A stretch of DNA of 64,000 nucleotides, from contig JBAYIO010000014.1 of assembly GCA_041665605.1 (NCBI GenBank), forward strand, positions 7,037 through 71,036, given 5' to 3'. This document shows, one piece after another, positions 59,628 to 64,000 of this stretch; positions within the stretch are counted from its first letter, which is position 1, and every line of letters starts with the position of its first letter. The notes under the pieces are model-generated. The model was not told the origin of the DNA. It worked only from the letters and a program-made list of their open reading frames with translations, and searched no databases. A program made the position numbers and the translations under genes. This DNA is from CAIPAT01 sp041665605. GTDB taxonomy: Bacteria; Verrucomicrobiota; Lentisphaeria; Victivallales; Victivallaceae.

Positions 59628-61640
59628 ATGAGGAACTTTTTACGCGCAATCCTGAACGAATGGAAACAGCACTTATGGTCGCTGTTGTTTTTATTTGTGA
59701 CCGAAGTTTTATTAGTCCTTGTATGGATATTTATTACTAAATATGTGCAGAATGAGTATGCCACACACTACGATGAATTCTATTTATTGACAATGATGAT
59801 TTTATACTGCGGCATTCCTGTCGTCATGGCGCCAAATCTGCTGACGGATTCTGCCGGACAGGATAATTCGGATAAACATCTTGCTTCTTCCGGACAGGGA
59901 AGGCTTTACTGGATAAAATTTGTCGCCGGATTGATACTGTTCATTTTCCCGATATTTGCATTATTCGCTATAGGGTGGATTCATGCCGGTGTTCCGTCAG
60001 ACTCAATTTACTATGAAAACACCATCATTATTTTGAGTGTTGCCGTTGGAATTTATGTCTTGTTCTTTTTCATCGCGAGTATGATGCCGAAAACTCGCAG
60101 GCCCATTGCATTGGGAGTGGCGATCTTGGCAACATTGCTGCTATTGTTTCTGTTGGCTCCGGGGATGATGAGCGGAATTGCCTTATTGGGTAATGATTTG
60201 TTGATTCAATATGTTATTGAGAAAGTAACTAAATTTTCTTATAAAGGATATTATGAAGGAACTCCAGGTTATCTCGCTGGTCTTGCAGGAATGGCATTTT
60301 TAAGTCTTGGCATAATTCTTCTGCCGCCGCTGGGGTATCTGTTATGGACGAGAAAAATTATTAGAGGGAAAAAGTATCTGAAGTCTTTATTAGCTGGCGC
60401 TGGCTTGCTGGTTCTGATTTCAATTGTGTTGTGGATTATTGCTGTCACCGCCGGACAGTCCGGATTGCGTCAGGCTGAACGTGATGCCGCCGCCGCCGGG
60501 ATATTATGTGAACCGGAGCAATTACTGGCGAAATTGCCGCCTGTTCAGGAAGAACGTAATGCCGTCAATTTATATTGCAGCGCTTATAAAATGCTGAACA
60601 GATTCAATGCGCAGAACATAGATTTATATTGGCATGCACTGGCATCTCTTCAACCTAAAGAAGCATCGACTGAATCCAGACAACATCTGATTGACCTTGT
60701 CCAGTCTCCAGAAAGTAAACAGATTTATGCCATGCTTGAACAGGCGGCATCCTATCCGGAGTGCCGCTTCGTGCCGAAAATCGAGCAAAGGCAGGTAAAA
60801 TTATTTGAGTTTGAGATGAATCATCTAGCTGAATTTATCCTCGCCCGTGCTTGCGTTTTTAAATTAAACGGTCAGGATGATAAAATTCTGCCGGAAATAG
60901 AGAAAAGCCTGAAGCTTGCGCAAATAATCAACAATGAGCAATTTCATTACTCCTTTATCAGAAACCGGTTCATAGTAGAAGACACGATTACTGAGGCCGT
61001 TAAAATCGGGCCGGACAATCCCCCCTTTGCCGCCAGTTACCGCAGAATGCTCGATTATTTGAATCAGCATCCGATTAATTATATTAGTGCGGACATGGAG
61101 CCGGAATACAATTATTTTTCCACTCTCCTTAAATTGCAATGCCGATTTGATGAAGGTAAATTGAGATCTTGCGAAGATAATTATTTATACAAAATGTTGC
61201 TATGGAATGATTTACTGGCTGGTTATCCGCTGGTTGTCAGGTATTTCGCATACCATATTAATAATAGTGTCAAAGTCCGGCATGAAATGCTGAAAATCCG
61301 GGAAATGCCGGTACTGCCGCCGGAATTGCGCCGGTTTGTTGATAATTATTACCCGCGGGGGTATAATTTGCTGTTAAGTTTTGATTTGCGCAAATTATTT
61401 AATGCCAGGTCGTTGCAGGCTATGCTCAAAATCGGGCTGGCGCTGAAGATATACAAGTGTGAGCACGGAAAGTATCCGGCGTCATTACAGGAACTGGTTC
61501 CGGCGATACTGCCGGAAATTCCGGTGGACCCGCTGGACGGCAAGGCTTTCGGCTACAGCGCCAAGAATGACAATTTTACCCTGACCCGTAACTCAGAATG
61601 GAAACGGGAGTTAAGCTCGGAGTTAAAATCGAAACCGTGA
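59628..61640 (+). CDS. Large multi-pass membrane protein with pseudopilin-like C-terminal motif
   Basis: A 670-residue protein of unknown function. ATG 59628 has AAGGA seven nt upstream. The first half is a membrane domain of about seven helices (SLLFLFVTEVLLVLVWIFIT, FVAGLILFIFPIFALFAIGW, LGVAILATLLLLFLLAPGMM, LLVLISIVLWIIAVTAGQ), which is permease-like in pattern. The second half is a helical soluble domain. Near the end is IYKCEHGKYPASLQELVPAI, then LPEIPVDPLDGKAFGYSAKN, which closely resembles the C-terminal motif of major pseudopilins (GxYP...L..L.P..P.DP..G..F.Y). Visible base composition is A+T-rich. It stands alone. Confidence 0.75.
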   Translation: MRNFLRAILNEWKQHLWSLLFLFVTEVLLVLVWIFITKYVQNEYATHYDEFYLLTMMILYCGIPVVMAPNLLTDSAGQDNSDKHLASSGQGRLYWIKFVAGLILFIFPIFALFAIGWIHAGVPSDSIYYENTIIILSVAVGIYVLFFFIASMMPKTRRPIALGVAILATLLLLFLLAPGMMSGIALLGNDLLIQYVIEKVTKFSYKGYYEGTPGYLAGLAGMAFLSLGIILLPPLGYLLWTRKIIRGKKYLKSLLAGAGLLVLISIVLWIIAVTAGQSGLRQAERDAAAAGILCEPEQLLAKLPPVQEERNAVNLYCSAYKMLNRFNAQNIDLYWHALASLQPKEASTESRQHLIDLVQSPESKQIYAMLEQAASYPECRFVPKIEQRQVKLFEFEMNHLAEFILARACVFKLNGQDDKILPEIEKSLKLAQIINNEQFHYSFIRNRFIVEDTITEAVKIGPDNPPFAASYRRMLDYLNQHPINYISADMEPEYNYFSTLLKLQCRFDEGKLRSCEDNYLYKMLLWNDLLAGYPLVVRYFAYHINNSVKVRHEMLKIREMPVLPPELRRFVDNYYPRGYNLLLSFDLRKLFNARSLQAMLKIGLALKIYKCEHGKYPASLQELVPAILPEIPVDPLDGKAFGYSAKNDNFTLTRNSEWKRELSSELKSKP

Positions 61641-61757
61641 TTTGATTTTATCGGGTAAAATGGAACATTTGTAAAAAATCCTGTACATCCTGTCTATCCC
61701 TGTTAAATGCCGTGCCGATTTCTCTTTATCGTTTTCATGTTTTTTGTTAATCCACTC

Positions 61758-61786
61758 TTGACAGGTCGGTACTTTTGAATTATCAT
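61758..61786 (+). promoter_or_regulatory. Promoter of the IclR gene
   Basis: TTGACA at 61758-61763 and TATCAT at 61781-61786 are separated by 17 nt, 53 nt before ATG 61840. Confidence 0.55.
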
Positions 61787-61791
61787 ATAAC

Positions 61792-61826
61792 TATAATATA
61801 GAATATGTGTTCCATAATATAGAACA
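61792..61826. promoter_or_regulatory. IclR-type operator and direct repeat
   Basis: TGTTCCATAATATAGAACA at 61808-61826 is a 19-bp palindrome with one mismatched pair. The 11-mer ATAATATAGAA occurs at 61793-61803 and again at 61814-61824, a period of 21 bp or two helical turns. It lies between promoter and start codon of the IclR gene, so autorepression is likely. Confidence 0.65.
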
Positions 61827-61839
61827 ATAAGTAGATTTC

Positions 61840-62583
61840 ATGATACAGTCATTGGAACGGGCGGCAAAGATTTTGCGGCTGGTGGCGGACAGCGGGGACG
61901 GGATACGCCTCTGTGATCTTGCCCGTGCCTGTGAAATGAAACGGAATACGATTTTCAATCTGGCAGATACTTTGGTTAATGAACGATTGCTGGCAAAAAC
62001 AGACAGCGGCAAATACATCATCGGCGACATGATATTAAAGCTGGCGGGCGGACAAAAGCGAAACAGCTATCTGCTGATTGTGGAAGAGGAACTTCGCGAA
62101 CTGCATCTGAAATATCCCGGCTCGGAGATTTATTATTCTGAACTGGGCAATGCCGATATTATCGCCAGATTTCGCTTTGACCCGGCGAATCCCGGCAAAG
62201 CGATATATCCGGACGGCATGACCTTGAATCCATATTTTACCGTAGCCGGGCTGGCGTTTTTCGCTTTTGCCCCGGAGGAAAGTCTGTTGAGTTTGCGCTC
62301 CCGAAACCCGTTTGAGTATCATGGGTTAAGCGCCTGGGGCAGTATGGATAAATTTCTGGCGCAGTTGGCTGCCGCCAGGAAAAAGGGATATGCCGAAACG
62401 CCGCTGCTGACCCCGCGGACGGACTTAAAAGCCGGCATTCCGGTGCGGACCCCGGATGGCGGCATGACCGGCGCAATCACATTTCACCTGCATGATGTCA
62501 ACTTTGCGGACGAAAGCGGGATTATGCGCACCGTCATGGCAGGCGCTGAAAAAATAATTTGCAAAATTAATACAACGAAATAA
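61840..62583 (+). CDS. IclR-family transcriptional regulator
   Basis: A 247-residue regulator. The winged helix is SLERAAKILRLVADSGDGIR, then CDLARACEMKRNTIFNLADT and GKYIIGDMILKLA. The C-terminal 180 residues form the IclR effector domain, including FFAFAPEESLLSL and GIPVRTPDGGMTGAITFHL. IclR proteins respond to small carboxylic or sugar acids. It has its own promoter and operator and is followed after 12 nt by an FAD oxidoreductase, its likely target. No clear ribosome site is seen. Confidence 0.92.
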   Translation: MIQSLERAAKILRLVADSGDGIRLCDLARACEMKRNTIFNLADTLVNERLLAKTDSGKYIIGDMILKLAGGQKRNSYLLIVEEELRELHLKYPGSEIYYSELGNADIIARFRFDPANPGKAIYPDGMTLNPYFTVAGLAFFAFAPEESLLSLRSRNPFEYHGLSAWGSMDKFLAQLAAARKKGYAETPLLTPRTDLKAGIPVRTPDGGMTGAITFHLHDVNFADESGIMRTVMAGAEKIICKINTTK

Positions 62584-62595
62584 CAGGAGCTGATC

Positions 62596-63777
62596 ATGTT
62601 TGAAAAATCTTATGATGTTGCGGTATGCGGGGGAGGGGTTGCGGGTGCGGCGGCGGCGATCGCGGCGGCGCGGCGCGGACAGAAGACTGCGCTCATTGAG
62701 AAAACTATTTTCACCGGCGGACTCGCCACTACCGGTATAATTTTCATCTATCTTCCGCTCTGCGACGGCAACGGCACGCAAGTCACCTTCGGAATCCCCG
62801 AAGAACTCCTGCTCTCAAGCATAAAATACGGGCCGGGCGATGTGCCGGAATGGCAAAAAGGACGCAAGGCGGAAGAGGCAAAAAGGTACCGGGCGGTCTT
62901 TTCGCCTGCTTCGTTTGTTATTGCGCTTGATGAGCTGCTCACCAATGCCGGAGTCGATATCTGGTTTGACACACTCGTCTGTGCCGCCAATGTTCATGAC
63001 GGCCGCCTCGCCGCGGTTGAAGTGGAGAACAAAAGCGGTCGCGGCCGCATTTCGGCGAAATGCTTCGTCGATGCCACCGGGGATGCCGATATCGCGCATC
63101 AGGCGGGACTGGGCTGCCCGGCGGCGCAGAACGCCCTTGCCTTCTGGGCGCTTGAATATGCAAATGGAGCACAGTGGCGTCTGAATAATTCGGTAGAGAA
63201 TATTGCCACGTATGTCAAGGGCAGTTCCTGGGACAAGAAGCGCGGTACATCCGGCATTGACGGCTCTGAAGTAAGCAGCTTCATTCTCGACGGGCGGACG
63301 CAATACCGCGAACGGCTTGTAAAAGAATACGGCACTGGCAAAAAAGACCGTAAAACACTCTTTCCGCTGACTCTGCCGTCAATGGCGCAATTCCGCACCA
63401 CTCGCCATATTCCTGCTCTATACAAACTCAAGGATGGTCAGGACTGGACCCATTTCGACGACTCGATCGGGCTGGCCGCGGACTGGCGGAAACCGGGATT
63501 TGTCTGGGAAATTCCCTATCGCAGCATGCTGCCGGCTGGTTTGAAGAACCTGGTGGCCGCCGGCCGTTGTACCGCCGCGGAAGAGGATGCCTGGGAAGTT
63601 ACCCGGGTGATTCCCGCTGCGGCGCTGACCGGTGAAGCCGCCGGAACCGCTGCCGCACTGGCTGCCGCTTCCGGTGTTTCTCCGGATGATATTCCCGTTG
63701 CAACGCTTCAGGAGGCGCTGCGCCGTGCCGGCAACAAAATCCACTTTGATGAAGTAGGGCTTGTTGGAAAAAAATAA
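62596..63777 (+). CDS. FAD-dependent oxidoreductase (FAD_oxidored type)
   Basis: A 393-residue flavoprotein and paralogue of the one at 44480-45850. DVAVCGGGVAGAAAAIAAAR, then TALIEKTIFTGGLATTG, form the FAD site. KCFVDATGDADIAHQAGLG is the second contact, and LVAAGRCTAAEEDAWEVTRV with LTGEAAGTAAALAA closes the domain. AGGAG lies seven nt before the ATG. It is 12 nt downstream of the IclR regulator, so it is probably co-transcribed. The substrate is unknown. Confidence 0.88.
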   Translation: MFEKSYDVAVCGGGVAGAAAAIAAARRGQKTALIEKTIFTGGLATTGIIFIYLPLCDGNGTQVTFGIPEELLLSSIKYGPGDVPEWQKGRKAEEAKRYRAVFSPASFVIALDELLTNAGVDIWFDTLVCAANVHDGRLAAVEVENKSGRGRISAKCFVDATGDADIAHQAGLGCPAAQNALAFWALEYANGAQWRLNNSVENIATYVKGSSWDKKRGTSGIDGSEVSSFILDGRTQYRERLVKEYGTGKKDRKTLFPLTLPSMAQFRTTRHIPALYKLKDGQDWTHFDDSIGLAADWRKPGFVWEIPYRSMLPAGLKNLVAAGRCTAAEEDAWEVTRVIPAAALTGEAAGTAAALAAASGVSPDDIPVATLQEALRRAGNKIHFDEVGLVGKK

Positions 63778-63803
63778 ATTTGCCAGGTTCATGCCAGCGT
63801 TGC

Positions 63804-64000
63804 AAATTCCTGCGGATTTACCGCATATTTCAACGCTTTGCCGTCCAGCCTGCGGTCGTTGAAAATAGCTTTGACGGCCTGAAAAACCAACTTGACATGA
63901 AAAGATTGCGGATACATACATCAGCGGCGATGGACGCCAGGATGTTCCTGCAGTTTCTGGCCCTGATCTACATCTGTCAAATCCGCAATGCCATCCAGAA
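63804..64000 (+). pseudogene. IS4/IS1634-type transposase fragment (degenerate, continues past window)
   Basis: The frame reads FLRIYRIFQRFAVQPAVVEN, then SFDGLKNQLDMKRLRIHTSA and MFLQFLALIYICQIRNAI. This matches the C-terminal catalytic stretch of IS4-superfamily DDE transposases: the Glu and the Lys six residues later are kept, but the preceding Tyr-Arg-x-Arg is replaced by Ala-Val-Gln-Pro. It begins directly after the oxidoreductase gene with no start codon or inverted repeat, so it is 5'-truncated. The rest, if any, lies right of the window. Confidence 0.65.

Noticed and set aside
1..64000. tRNA, rRNA, tmRNA or replication-origin signals
   Set aside because: No T-loop or rRNA-like segments, no DnaA-box clusters and no dnaA or dnaN were noticed on reading both strands.

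Overview
The window looks like chromosomal DNA from a member of the Lentisphaerota (Victivallis-like), in the PVC superphylum. The basis is the gene-style mix: three pseudopilin-like proteins that start with a variant FTLIELL helix and end with an H...DGH motif, GntR regulators fused to LacI-type sensor domains, secreted glycan-active proteins with CBM9-like modules, a class II (B12-dependent) ribonucleotide reductase, and a compressed Bat cluster. This taxonomic call is inference from gene content; no rRNA or tRNA gene was seen.

Layout. 1-8.0 kb: recC (5' end outside the window), recB and recD in one tight + strand operon. 8.0-9.9 kb: an AcpH-like gene, a stand-alone pseudopilin, and a diverged partial copy of the AcpH gene after it. 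10.0-18.6 kb: a + strand locus with a GntR/LacI regulator, pseudopilin, FG-GAP propeller protein, DUF4091/GH123-like enzyme with CBM9, amidohydrolase and DegT aminotransferase, probably for glycan or amino-sugar use. 18.7-23.9 kb (minus): a BatD-BatE fusion and a BatB-BatC fusion carrying a 15-bp minisatellite. 24.0-29.2 kb (minus): der, a 2,4-diaminopentanoate dehydrogenase-like gene and nrdJ. 29.5-34.9 kb (minus): an ABC-2 exporter cluster with zinc-ribbon and CBM9-like membrane proteins. 35.0-41.9 kb: a LOG protein, an L,D-transpeptidase, accA, a GNAT, a RluA-type synthase, then ymdB-nadC-ruvA on the minus strand.

41.9-43.1 kb is a gene-poor repeat island: four copies of a hairpin-bearing module, two families of 9-bp tandem repeats, a dispersed decamer, and a 58-bp element with the architecture of a REPIN (two inverted GTAG-led REP hairpins). 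44.5-50.8 kb (minus) is a second regulator-pseudopilin-hydrolase-oxidoreductase locus that mirrors the 10-18.6 kb locus. 51.0-59.5 kb holds a divergent PIG-L deacetylase and the nusA-infB-rbfA-nrnA-truB operon, with a probable attenuator in the nusA leader, then divergent rpsT with a good terminator. 59.6-63.8 kb has a large membrane protein, an IclR regulator with a clear palindromic operator, and an FAD oxidoreductase. The window ends in a degenerate IS4/IS1634-type transposase fragment.

The most unusual items are the mosaic repeat island with its REPIN, the recurring pseudopilin-plus-GntR catabolic loci, the in-frame Bat fusions with a retained internal start, and the nusA leader attenuator.
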